From Egibacteraceae bacterium (GTDB lineage: Bacteria; Actinomycetota; Nitriliruptoria; Euzebyales; Egibacteraceae), in NCBI GenBank assembly GCA_030446745.1, contig JAUJMS010000007.1, positions 68,108-132,107 on the forward strand: a stretch of DNA of 64,000 nt, read 5' to 3'. How positions within the stretch are numbered: position 1 is the first letter of the stretch; every line of letters begins with the position of its first letter. Below the pieces are notes generated by a model that was not told where the DNA came from, did no database searches, and saw nothing but the letters and a program-made list of their open reading frames with translations. Both the position numbers and the translations under genes were made by a program. Shown one piece after another: positions 1 through 8,756 of this stretch.

Positions 1-63
1 GTCGCGGACAACCGCTGGCCGGCCACCGGCACGACGACGACGCTGACCGTCACCGTCGGCTGA
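1..63 (+). CDS. C-terminal fragment of a CDS truncated by the window edge (…VADNRWPATGTTTTLTVTVG*)
   Basis: Open frame from base 1 to TGA at 61-63; too short for family assignment. Confidence 0.4.
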   Translation, partial: VADNRWPATGTTTTLTVTVG

Positions 64-65
64 CG

Positions 66-488
66 TCAGCCCGCCGGGTCGGGCGGGCGGCGCAGCGCCT
101 TCGTCTCGCCGCGGCGGCGCTTGGACTCCAGCCGCCGCCGGCGCGCCGCGCGGGTCGGTGCCGTCGGCCGGCGGGACGGGTCCTCGTGGAGCGCGCCCGC
201 GACCAGCGCGGCGAACCGCGCCACCACCGCGTCGCGGTTGCGCGTCTGCGAGCGGTGCTCGGAGGCGTGGACGACGAGCACGCCGTCGGCGGTGACGCGG
301 CCGCCCAGCCGCCGGCGCACCCGCGCTTTCTGCTCAGGGGTCAACGCCGCCGAGGCCTCGACGTCCCAGCGCAGCTCGACCTTCGTCGACGAGGTGTTGA
401 CGTGCTGGCCGCCCGGGCCGCCGGCGCGCGAAAAGCGCCACACCAGCTCGGCGTCGTCGATGGCGACGCGCGGGGCGACGCGGATCAT
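66..488 (-). CDS. arfB: Peptidyl-tRNA hydrolase ArfB / class I release-factor domain protein
   Basis: GGQ motif in RAGGPGGQHVNTSSTKVELRWD; basic C-terminal tail; start MIRVAPRV. Confidence 0.85.
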   Translation of the reverse strand: MIRVAPRVAIDDAELVWRFSRAGGPGGQHVNTSSTKVELRWDVEASAALTPEQKARVRRRLGGRVTADGVLVVHASEHRSQTRNRDAVVARFAALVAGALHEDPSRRPTAPTRAARRRRLESKRRRGETKALRRPPDPAG

Positions 489-534
489 CGCTCCGTCGCC
501 GGCTCCCGCGGCGCGAGGGGGACGGCGTTGACGT

Positions 535-564
535 CGAGTTTCCGCCTGCACCGGCGGAAACTCG
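535..564. repeat. Perfect inverted repeat CGAGTTTCCGCC-tgcacc-GGCGGAAACTCG in the divergent arfB / selenoprotein intergenic region
   Basis: 12-bp arms and 6-nt spacer read directly. Confidence 0.7.
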
Positions 565-655
565 CCCTCAAACCGGCGGCGAGGTGGCGGCCGGCGACCA
601 CGGTCCGTCCGGGTTCAGCCGCTCCGCGGCTCCCCGCGGTGGCTAGGGTGGCGGC

Positions 656-1219
656 ATGCGACTCCCGCGCTCGGCCGCCGTGGTCGTGCTCGCGGCAGCC
701 CTGCCGGCCTGTGGTGGCGGTGCCGGCACGCCGCCAGCCGCCGCCCCGACGGGCCCGAGCGCCCCGGCCACGGTCGCGGAGGCCGGACCGCAGGGCGTCG
801 CGCCAGCGGTGCCGGCGGCGCTTGACTTCTCGTTGCCGGGCGTCCTCGGCGGACAGGTCGACGGCGCCGAGCTGGCCGGCAAGGACGTCGTCTTGTGGTT
901 CTGGGCGCCGTGGTGACCGTCGTGCAACCGGGAGGCTCCCGGGGTCGCGCAGGTGGCGCGACAGTACGGCGACCAGGTGACGATCGTTGGGGTGCCCAGC
1001 CTCGACAACGTCGGCGCGATGCGCGACTTCGTGGAGCGCCACGGCTTGCAGGACCTGCGTCACGCCGCGGACGTCGACGGGGTGGTGTGGAAGGCCAACG
1101 GCATCGTCGGGCAGCCGGCGTGGGTCTTCGTCGACGGCGAGACGGGGGAGCAGGCTCAGCACCTGGGCAGCCTCGGCGAAGAAGGCCTGACCGAGGTCGT
1201 CGAGCAGCTCACCTCCTGA
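656..1219 (+). CDS. Selenocysteine-containing TlpA/MPT53(DsbE)-like thioredoxin-fold lipoprotein; TGA at 914-916 read as Sec
   Basis: Frame continues through a single TGA: VVLWFWAPW-U-PSCNREAPGVAQVARQYGDQVTIVGVPSLDNVGAMRDFVERHGLQDLRHAADVDGVVWKANGIVGQPAWVFVDGETG. The TGA replaces the first Cys of WCxxC. N-terminal signal with lipobox (LPAC). tRNA-Sec is present in the same window. Confidence 0.9.
917..943 (+). promoter_or_regulatory. Candidate bacterial SECIS element (stem CCGGGA 928-933 / TCCCGG 937-942, loop GGC 934-936)
   Basis: Hairpin starts 11 nt after the TGA. The apical loop is 17 nt downstream and begins with GG, as in bacterial SECIS elements. Confidence 0.65.
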
Positions 1220-1252
1220 CCACGCCCACCGGCTCCGCCGGCGGGCAACCCC

Positions 1253-1831
1253 TCAGCCGGCGCTCCATTCGCCCTGCCAGGCGGTCATCTGCTCGATCTC
1301 GGCACGCTGCGCCGCGGCGATCTCCTCGGCCAGCGCCGCCACGTCGGGGTTCTTGCCGTCGGCTTGCACCTGTTCCGCCGCCTTCACGGCGCCCTCGTGG
1401 TGGGCGGTCATCAGCTCGAGGAACCTCAGGTCGAACGCGTTGCCGCTGAGGCTGCGCAGCTCGTCGAGTTCCGCGGAACCCGCCATCCCCTCCATCGCCA
1501 TCTCGTCGTCGTGGCTGTCGCCGTGGCTGTCGCCGTGACCGCCGGCGGCCTCGCCGCCAGCTGCGCTGAGCATGCCCTTCATGGTGGCGATCTCGGCGGC
1601 CTGGGTCTCGGTGATCGTCGCGGCGAGCTCCTCGAGCTCCGGCCGCTCGCTGCGGTCAGCGACCAGCGCCGCCATCTCGACGGCCTGCTCGTGGTGGGGG
1701 ACCATGTCGGACAGGAAGGCGACGTCGGCCTCGTTGTAGGCGCCGCCCGAGGCGGCGGGGCCGCCGCCGCACGCCGACACCAGCAGCGCGGCAACGACGG
1801 TGGTCAGGACGGCGAAACGGTGCGAGCGCAT
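1253..1831 (-). CDS. DUF305 family lipoprotein with His/Asp/Met-rich insert
   Basis: Lipobox VSACGGG; two copies of the DMVPHHEQAVEMA / LELMTAHHEGAVKAA signature; insert GHGDSHGDSHDDEMAMEGM. Confidence 0.85.
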   Translation of the reverse strand: MRSHRFAVLTTVVAALLVSACGGGPAASGGAYNEADVAFLSDMVPHHEQAVEMAALVADRSERPELEELAATITETQAAEIATMKGMLSAAGGEAAGGHGDSHGDSHDDEMAMEGMAGSAELDELRSLSGNAFDLRFLELMTAHHEGAVKAAEQVQADGKNPDVAALAEEIAAAQRAEIEQMTAWQGEWSAG

Positions 1832-1922
1832 AGGTTCTCCCAGCAGATGACGACTCGCCGCCACGCTACCCGTCGGCGCCCCGGCGCAACGCCGTGACCG
1901 CGCCGACTGCGCGTGCAACGCC

Positions 1923-2513
1923 GTGACCGCGCCACGCCCTGCCGGCTACCCCGACGAGCTGACCGAGGTCGCGCTGCTCGACGACGGGACCGCCGTCGAG
2001 TTCCGTGCCATCGCGCCCGACGACGCCCCACGGCTGGAACGACTGTTCTGGCGCCTGTCGCCCGAGTCGCTGTACCGCCGCTTCTTCACGCCGATGACCC
2101 ACCCGCGCCCCGAGATGCTCGTGCGCCTGACCACCGTCGACTACGTCGACCGGCTCGCACTCGTCGCGGTCGTCGCCGACGAGGTCGTCGGTGTCGCGCG
2201 CTACGACCGGCTCGCCGCGGTCGCGCCGCCGGGGCTCCGCGTCGACCCCGGCGAGGCGGAGGCGGCCGTCATCGTCGAGGACGCCTGGCAAGGCCGCGGC
2301 ATCGCCACCCGTCTGCTGTGGCGGCTGAGCGCGGCGGCGCGGGCGCGCGGCGTCACCGCCTTCGTCGCCGAGGTGCTCGCCGAGAACCGCCCGATGATGG
2401 GCCTGCTGCGGGTGCTGTCCCCAGACGTCGAGGTGTCGCTGTCGGGGCGCGAGTACACCGTGCGCCTGCCGCTGGCCGCGCTGCGCCAACACCCCGCGTC
2501 CCGCCCGGGCTGA
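1923..2513 (+). CDS. GNAT family N-acetyltransferase
   Basis: Acetyl-CoA loop VEDAWQGRGIATRLLWRLSAAARARGVTAF. Confidence 0.75.
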   Translation: MTAPRPAGYPDELTEVALLDDGTAVEFRAIAPDDAPRLERLFWRLSPESLYRRFFTPMTHPRPEMLVRLTTVDYVDRLALVAVVADEVVGVARYDRLAAVAPPGLRVDPGEAEAAVIVEDAWQGRGIATRLLWRLSAAARARGVTAFVAEVLAENRPMMGLLRVLSPDVEVSLSGREYTVRLPLAALRQHPASRPG

Positions 2514-2537
2514 CGGTTCGGCGCCCGTGGGTGTGCG

Positions 2538-3257
2538 TCAGGCGCCCAGCGCGGCCACGCGCTCCCGGACGCGCCGGGTCAGCGGCGGGCCGTGCGCCGG
2601 CGCGAGCACGGCGACGTCGAGCGCGGCGATGCGCCGCAGCGTCGCCGCCTCGCCGCTGCGGCACGACCGCAGGGCCGCGGGCCCACGCCACACGCCGCCG
2701 AGCGTCCACACCGCGTCGCCGGCGAGCAGCACCCGAGCGTCGGGCAGGTGGAGGGCGATCGACCCGGGGGTGTGGCCGGGTGCGGCCACGACGACCGACC
2801 CGGCGGCGACGTCCAGGCGCTGCCCGTCGTCGAGCGGCCCCGCCGACGGCACCGCTTCACCGGGTGCCAGGAACCGGCCAAGGTGCCGCGCGGACCAGCT
2901 CGCGTCCTCGCGGCGTGCGGCTCGCTGCGGGCGCGTGACCTCGCCGCGCACGGCGGGCAGGTCGGCGCGCCCGGCGAAGATCCGCGAGTTCGCGTTCGAC
3001 CGGACGAAGCGGGCGGCACCCCCGCCGGCATGCGCATGCCAGTGGGTGAGCACCACGTCGCCGATGCGGCGCGGGTCCAGGCCGAGCAGGCGGATGCTGC
3101 GGACCAGCCGTGGCGCGCCGGCCGCGGGTCCCGGGTCGACGACGGTCAAGCCGGCCCCGTCGCCGGTGCCGTCGTTGGCGAGCACGTAGGCGTTGGTGGC
3201 GTAGCCGACCTCCACCCGCCAGATCCCCGCGGCGAGCGGCTCGGTGCGGTTGTCCAC
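2538..3257 (-). CDS. MBL-fold metallo-hydrolase
   Basis: VVLTHWHAHAGGG, APGHTPGSIALHLPDARVLLAGDAVW, LAPAHGPP motifs. Confidence 0.8.
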   Translation of the reverse strand: MDNRTEPLAAGIWRVEVGYATNAYVLANDGTGDGAGLTVVDPGPAAGAPRLVRSIRLLGLDPRRIGDVVLTHWHAHAGGGAARFVRSNANSRIFAGRADLPAVRGEVTRPQRAARREDASWSARHLGRFLAPGEAVPSAGPLDDGQRLDVAAGSVVVAAPGHTPGSIALHLPDARVLLAGDAVWTLGGVWRGPAALRSCRSGEAATLRRIAALDVAVLAPAHGPPLTRRVRERVAALGA

Positions 3258-4981
3258 TAGCCGGCGCAGATCAGGCGCAGCGGTGGCCGCGCGCCGCGTA
3301 CCTTGCCGTCGCGCTTCGCCGGCAGCGGGGCGCGGACCCGCCGGCAGCTGTACAGCTCCTCGGCGCTGACCGCGGCGACGTCGTCGGCGAGGTCGCGCAG
3401 CGTCGTCGTCGCGCGCGGGCCGAGCCGGTTGCCGACGACCGCCAGGTGCCGCGCCCGCCCGTCGGGGCCGACGACGGTGCCGACCAGCGAACGCACGTCG
3501 AGCAGCGAGCCGGTCTTGCCGTACAGCCGGTGTTCGGCGACCGTGCCGCGCAGGCGGTAGCGCAGCGTGCCGCTGTCGCCCGCGACGGGCAGCAGCCCGC
3601 GCCAGCGTGGGCCGAGCGACGAGCCCCACAGCCCCGCCTGCAGGCCGGCGAGGAACGACGGCGACGCGCGGTTCGCCCGCGACAACCCCGAGCCGTCGGC
3701 CACGACGACGCCCGACCAGTCCAGTTCCAGCGGTGTCAGCGCCGCATGCGCCGCGCGCGCCGCGCCGGTCCAGGTGGCATCGCCGGCCGCGGCGCCGACC
3801 GCGCGGAAGATCGTGTCGGCGAAGGCGTTGTCGCTCTCGCGCAGCATGTGGCGCAGCAGCACCTCGAGGCGGGGGCTGGCGATGCGCGCGACCGGCCGCG
3901 TGTTGGCCCGGCGGCGCGCCGTCGTGCCACCGCCGCGCGCGGGCGCCGGGCGGCGCGCCGTCGCGACGCCGCCGTCCACGCGCACGCCGCGGACACGCAG
4001 CAGCGTGCGCAACGATCGCGCCGCCTGCAGGGCCGGGTCCTTCGCCGCCTCGGCCTGCAGCAGGCCCCCGGTGACGAACAGCCGCCGACCGCCGTCGACC
4101 GTCAGCCCTGACACGCGGGTGGCGTCGAGCTGGTCGAAGTACCGCTGCAGCCAGCCGGCGGCTGCCGGCTGCGGCGCGAACACGCTCGGGTCGCCGATGA
4201 CGCGCCCGGTCACCCGCCGGACGCCGGCGCGGCGGACGTGCCGGGCGAGCCGCTCCAGCGGCGTGCGCGGCCGTTCCGGCTCCACCGCGGCGAACGTCGG
4301 GCCGGCCAGCGCCGGGTCGCCACTGCCGACCAGCACGAGATCGCCGTCGACGACGCCGCGCTTGTTGGGACGGTCGGTCGCGTGCACCGCCGTGACGAAG
4401 CGGTGGCCGGAGCCCAGGCGTGCCAGGGCCGCCCCCGCGGTGAGCAGCTTTTGGGTGGAGGCGGGCAGCAGTGGGACGTCTGCCTGGTGCGCGTACAGCG
4501 TCGTGCCGCGCTCGTCGAGCACCACGACGCCGACCCGGTTGCCCAGTCGCGAGCGCGTCACCGCGCGCGTCAGGCGACCGGCCAAGCGCCCGTGCACTGC
4601 CGGGGTGGAGGTCGGTGCAGGCGTTCGTGCGGCCGCGGTCGTCGGCGGTGGCGGGGAGGGCGCCCGAGGTGACGGCGCCGGTGCGGGTGTCGTCGCCGCC
4701 GTCGGTGCCGGTGCGGCGGTGGCGGCCAGTGACGGTGGCGGCGTCGGTGCCGCGACGGGCGTCGGCGCCTGGGCTCTCGCCTGCCGGCGGGCGGCCGGCG
4801 GCCGCCGTGGCGTCGGTGTCGAGCCAGCCGACGGCGACGGCGGGTCAGCGGGTGGTGCCGCGGTCGGGACCGCGACGGTGCCGGCACGGACCGGCGCGTC
4901 GGCGACCTGCGGTCGTGCGACGAGAAGCCCGGTGCCGATCACGGCGCCGATGACCAGCACGGCAAGCGCACGTGACCACAT
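3257..4981 (-). CDS. dacB: D-alanyl-D-alanine carboxypeptidase/endopeptidase (PBP4, S13)
   Basis: LLPASTQKLLTAGAAL (SxxK), SDN motif (LRESDNAFADTIF), YGKTGSL (KTG); Pro/Ala-rich N-terminal linker. Confidence 0.88.
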   Translation of the reverse strand: MWSRALAVLVIGAVIGTGLLVARPQVADAPVRAGTVAVPTAAPPADPPSPSAGSTPTPRRPPAARRQARAQAPTPVAAPTPPPSLAATAAPAPTAATTPAPAPSPRAPSPPPPTTAAARTPAPTSTPAVHGRLAGRLTRAVTRSRLGNRVGVVVLDERGTTLYAHQADVPLLPASTQKLLTAGAALARLGSGHRFVTAVHATDRPNKRGVVDGDLVLVGSGDPALAGPTFAAVEPERPRTPLERLARHVRRAGVRRVTGRVIGDPSVFAPQPAAAGWLQRYFDQLDATRVSGLTVDGGRRLFVTGGLLQAEAAKDPALQAARSLRTLLRVRGVRVDGGVATARRPAPARGGGTTARRRANTRPVARIASPRLEVLLRHMLRESDNAFADTIFRAVGAAAGDATWTGAARAAHAALTPLELDWSGVVVADGSGLSRANRASPSFLAGLQAGLWGSSLGPRWRGLLPVAGDSGTLRYRLRGTVAEHRLYGKTGSLLDVRSLVGTVVGPDGRARHLAVVGNRLGPRATTTLRDLADDVAAVSAEELYSCRRVRAPLPAKRDGKVRGARPPLRLICAG

Positions 4982-5056
4982 CGGGCCCAGCGTAGTGCGC
5001 CGTCCCGGGGCGCCACGTCGCGCCGAGGGCCGGCGGCGCGCGGCGGCGCCGTCCGG

Positions 5057-6292
5057 TCAGGAGCGCGCGAACGTGGCGACGACCTCGACGTGCGCCGTCT
5101 GCGCGAACTGGTCGACGGGCACCGCCCGGGTCAACTGCCATCCGGCCCCCGCGAGGGCGGCGGCGTCGCGGGCCAGCGCGGCGGGGTCGCAGGCGACGTA
5201 GACGATGGTGCGCGACACGACGGCGGCAAGGTCGTCCATCAGCGCGATGCCCGCCCCACGGCGGGGCGGGTCGAGGACCGCCACGTCGACCCGGCGCCCG
5301 GCGTCGCGCAGCGCTGCGACGGCCGGACCGGCTGGCGCGCGCACGACGTCGGCGAGGTCGCGCAGGTTGTGCGTCGCGTCGGCGACCGCCGCCGGCGAGG
5401 ACTCCACCGCCGTCACGGCGGCGCCGTCCGCGGCGAACGCGCGGGCGAACATGCCGACACCGGCGTACAGGTCGAGCGCGGTGTCGCCGGAACGCACGCC
5501 GGCGGCTTCGCGGACGAGGGCGACGAGGGTCTCGGCGCCGGCGCGGTTGGCCTGGAAGAAACTGCGCGGCGAGACGCGGAACGCAAAGCCGGCGACGGAC
5601 TCCGTCAGCACCGTTCGGCCGCGCAGCGACGTCGTGCGTGCCGCTGACGCCAGTGCGACGGGCACGTCGCCGGGGGGAAGCGCGACGTCGCGCCGGCGCG
5701 ACGACACCGGCGCGTGCACGACCACCGCACCGCCGCTGGGAGCGCTGCGGATCTCGACCTCCGCCGCACCGGCCCAGTCGTCGCCGGCGGCGTCGCGCAG
5801 CGCCTGCGTGGCGTCGTCGAGCAGCAGGCAGCGGTCGACGGGCAGCAGCGCGTCGCTGCCGGCCCGGCGGTACGCAAGTCGCCCGCCCCGGTCGACGGCG
5901 AACCGGGCGCGGCTGCGGTAGCCGTAGCTGCCGGCCGGCACCGTCTCGGCAACCGGCGGGTCGGTGATCTTCCCCAGCCGCTGGAGCTGGTCGACGACGA
6001 CCTGGCGCACCATCGCCGCCTGGCGCGACCCGGCGACGTGCTGCAGGCGGCAGCCGCCGCAGCGCCCGGGCCCGAAGTACGGGCACGGCGCGGTCACCCG
6101 GTCGGGCGACGGCTTGACGACGTCGAGCAGGCGCGCGCGGGCCCACGACGCCCGGCTCGTGACCACTTCGGCGTGCACGGTCTCGCCCGGGATCGCGTAG
6201 CCCACGAACACGGCCCGCCCGTCCGCGAGGCGTCCCACCGCCTCCCCGCCGTGCGCCATCCCGCGCAGCTCCACGACCTCGCGAGCCGGCAT
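5057..6292 (-). CDS. TrmA/RumA family RNA (uracil-5)-methyltransferase
   Basis: TRAM-like N-terminus, CPYFGPGRCGGCRLQH cluster, LDLYAGVGMF, DPPRRGA, YVACDPAALARD. Confidence 0.88.
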   Translation of the reverse strand: MPAREVVELRGMAHGGEAVGRLADGRAVFVGYAIPGETVHAEVVTSRASWARARLLDVVKPSPDRVTAPCPYFGPGRCGGCRLQHVAGSRQAAMVRQVVVDQLQRLGKITDPPVAETVPAGSYGYRSRARFAVDRGGRLAYRRAGSDALLPVDRCLLLDDATQALRDAAGDDWAGAAEVEIRSAPSGGAVVVHAPVSSRRRDVALPPGDVPVALASAARTTSLRGRTVLTESVAGFAFRVSPRSFFQANRAGAETLVALVREAAGVRSGDTALDLYAGVGMFARAFAADGAAVTAVESSPAAVADATHNLRDLADVVRAPAGPAVAALRDAGRRVDVAVLDPPRRGAGIALMDDLAAVVSRTIVYVACDPAALARDAAALAGAGWQLTRAVPVDQFAQTAHVEVVATFARS

Positions 6293-6316
6293 GGGCTCGA
6301 TGCTACCGTCGCGGCG

Positions 6317-7155
6317 ATGGCCTCCTCGCGCCGGCGGGTGCTGCTCGCCGCCGCCGCCGCCGCCGGCGTGGTGCTCGTGCTCGTCGCGGCGGTTGCCGCC
6401 GCGCGGCTGCGCGACGACGGTCTGCCGGGGCGCCGCCGGCGCTCGTCGGGATGCTCGACACGATGCCCGCCGGCGCCGCCGCCCGCAGGCTCTACTTCTC
6501 CTCCGGCGCCCCCGGCTTCGGATCGCTGCTGGGCCCGCGCATCCCGGGCGACGCCGTCGAGCGCGCCTACGGTCTGCCCGCCAACGCCACGGTGCTGGAG
6601 AGCGGCTCGCCGCCGGGGACGCTGCTACGGGGGCGCTTCGACGTCGAGCAGGTCGCGCGGCGCCTCGCCGCGTTGGGCTACGCCCGCTCGGTCGAGAACG
6701 GCTGGACCGTCCTGCGCCGCGGCCCGGACGCCCACGGCCCGCTCGGTGCGGCGGTCGAGGCGACGGCGCTGCGCGGCGACACGGTGTTTCTCGGCGGCAC
6801 CGCCGACGTGGCGGCGCTGCTCGACGGCCCCGCGGCCGCGTCGCTGCCGTGGGTGCGGCGCCTGGGCAGGGCGGCGGGTCCCGACGCGACGGCCGTGGCG
6901 CTGGGACCGCCGCCCGACGGCCTGGATGCCCTGGCCCGCCGCGCCGGGGCGTCGCCGGAGCAGCTGCTCGAGCAGGCCGGTGGGCGCGTGCCGCTCACCC
7001 GGTACGCCGGCTGACTCGTCGCGTTCGGGCCGGTACGCGGGGGCGCCGCCGGCGTCGGGGCGGTGGGCGACCCGCCGTCGGAGGGGGGGCTGCGTGCGCT
7101 GCGCCGGGAGCTGGAGCGCGGCGCCGTGGCGTTCCTCGTCGTCGCGCCCGGCTGA
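6317..7155 (+). pseudogene. Exported/lipoprotein-like protein gene disrupted by a frameshift (~6430) and an in-frame TGA (7012-7014)
   Basis: MASSRRRVLLAAAAAAGVVLVLVAAVAAARLRDDGLPG continues in the -1 frame as APPALVGMLDTMPAGAAARRLYF…; beyond TGA 7012 the frame continues as LVAFGPVRGGAAGVGAVGDPPSEGGLRALRRELERGAVAFLVVAPG*. Confidence 0.5.
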
Positions 7156-7214
7156 TGTCGGCGCCGGGGCAGGGAAACGGGGCGCCGCGGCGAATATCGA
7201 TCTCGGGGGCGGAA

Positions 7215-7257
7215 CGAAGAGGCGGGGCCACGCCGGGCGACTGGCCCCGTCTCTTCG
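7215..7257. terminator. Strong hairpin CGAAGAGGCGGGGCCA-cgccgggcgac-TGGCCCCGTCTCTTCG
   Basis: 16-bp stem with one G·U, between convergent genes 6317..7155 (+) and 7354..8310 (-). Confidence 0.6.
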
Positions 7258-7353
7258 GCGTTCCGGGCCCTCGAGCGGCCGGCCTGCGGCAACCGATGCG
7301 CGCGCCGCCGAATCGCCCGGAACAGGCGCGGAACCCTCGTCGGGCGCTGAGCC

Positions 7354-8310
7354 TTACTCCGGTTGCCAGTCGGGCATGTACCCCACCGCGTCCAGTTGCC
7401 GCTTGGTTCCGTCCAGGAGAACGCGAACGATGCGTCCCTCGGAGTACAGCGGCTCCGAATACGCGTCATGGATGCCAACCAGGAGGCTCTTGCCGTTCGG
7501 CGCCCAGCTGATGCCCCTGATGTTCCCGCCGTCGAGGCCGCGGAACCTGCAGTCGAGCGTCTTGCGGCGACTGCCGTCGGCGCGCACAACGTGAACGCAC
7601 TCCGCCTCGTCGGTGCCCGGCGTCACGAACGCCAGTCGCCGGCCGCCAGGCGCCCAGGTGACATCGGTTGCACCTCGGGTGCCGGGCACCACCCGGCGCT
7701 CGCGCCCGTCGGGGCGAATCGTGTGGACGCGGCGGACACCGTCGACGCGGCGGATGTACGCGATCCTGCCCCGCGACGACCACTCCGGCAGCGTCCCGGA
7801 CGTGATGGCCCGCTCGCTGGGGGTGCCGTCGAGGTTCATGATCATGATCTTCTTGGTGTTCCCCGCCGCCGTCGTGCGCTGGAAGACGACGCGGTTGCCG
7901 GTCGGTGACCACCCGGGACGCGTGTCGATCGGCTGATCGTCTTCCGGTTCGGCCTCGGGCGCTGTGAGTGTGCGCCTGCCGGTGCCGTCGGCGTTGATCT
8001 TCTTGATGCGATAGCCCGTCGACACGTAGACGATCTTCTTCCCGTCGGCGTCCCATGAGGGGTCGTTGCCGATGGCAAGATCTCTGGCGTCACCGCCCGA
8101 CGGCGTCTGCGACACGATCATCGGTCCGAGCGGCGGCGGTGCGTCGCAGTGGCCGCCCTCTTCGGCGGGGCAGTTGTCCCAGTCGTAGCGCGGCTCCACC
8201 GCGACGATGCGACCGTTGTCGCCGGGCCAGGCCGCGGAGGCCGGACCGGCGAAGGCGACGCTGAGCAGCAGCGCCAATGCGATGGTTATCCCCTGCGTTC
8301 GTGTTCCCAC
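7354..8310 (-). CDS. Exported TolB/WD40-like beta-propeller protein
   Basis: Signal peptide; repeated D-G-x-x-R + P-x-W-S/A-P-x-G blades (PGWSPTGNRVVF, VTWAPGGRRLAFV, ISWAPNGKSLLVG). Confidence 0.75.
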   Translation of the reverse strand: MGTRTQGITIALALLLSVAFAGPASAAWPGDNGRIVAVEPRYDWDNCPAEEGGHCDAPPPLGPMIVSQTPSGGDARDLAIGNDPSWDADGKKIVYVSTGYRIKKINADGTGRRTLTAPEAEPEDDQPIDTRPGWSPTGNRVVFQRTTAAGNTKKIMIMNLDGTPSERAITSGTLPEWSSRGRIAYIRRVDGVRRVHTIRPDGRERRVVPGTRGATDVTWAPGGRRLAFVTPGTDEAECVHVVRADGSRRKTLDCRFRGLDGGNIRGISWAPNGKSLLVGIHDAYSEPLYSEGRIVRVLLDGTKRQLDAVGYMPDWQPE

Positions 8311-8426
8311 GGCGGACCCGCCTTCTCCCCTGCTGCCGGGTGTGACATCGCCATTACGCCACCGGCGCGGCAAGCAGACGATAAGCACGAGCTAAGGGCT
8401 CGCACTCGTTTCCGTAAACACTTGGG

Positions 8427-8466
8427 AACGGCGGCCGGAGCCGGCCCGCACCGCCCGGCCGCCGTT
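8427..8466. repeat. Inverted repeat AACGGCGGCCGG…CCGGCCGCCGTT upstream of the TolB-like gene
   Basis: Perfect 12-bp arms with 16-nt spacer. Confidence 0.55.
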
Positions 8467-8756
8467 CGGTGCCATCGTTGCAGGCGACCAGGCTGCCGCG
8501 GCCGCAGCACCACGCCGATCCGGCGGCCGTGGAGCTGGTCTTCGTCCCGCTGCGCAGCCTGGTGGCGCTGATAGCGGGCGCCGTGGCCATCGCGCTCCCC
8601 CGCTTCGAGCACAGGCCCGACTTTTTTTTCGCCGCGGGGAGGAGGTCGTCCCGCGAGGGCGAATCCTTACCATCACCACGATGCACCATCGGTCAGGCGC
8701 GGCGGCCTCGATCGGCAGGGTGCACACCGTGTCGGGCGCGGCGGCCCGACGCGAAC

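Noticed and set aside
895-1449. 184-aa ORF overlapping the selenoprotein
   Set aside because: Out-of-frame; the frame containing the thioredoxin fold is explained by Sec decoding at 914-916.
4570-4990. Alternative ORFs in the Pro/Ala-rich region
   Set aside because: Explained as the low-complexity N-terminal linker of the PBP4-type carboxypeptidase.
7012-7014. TGA at 7012 as a confident second selenocysteine codon
   Set aside because: No Cys/redox motif around the codon and the same gene has a frameshift; kept only as a low-interest check.
8610-8640. T8 tract (cgacttttttttcgcc) as a terminator
   Set aside because: No convincing stem immediately upstream on the plus strand and no gene ending there.
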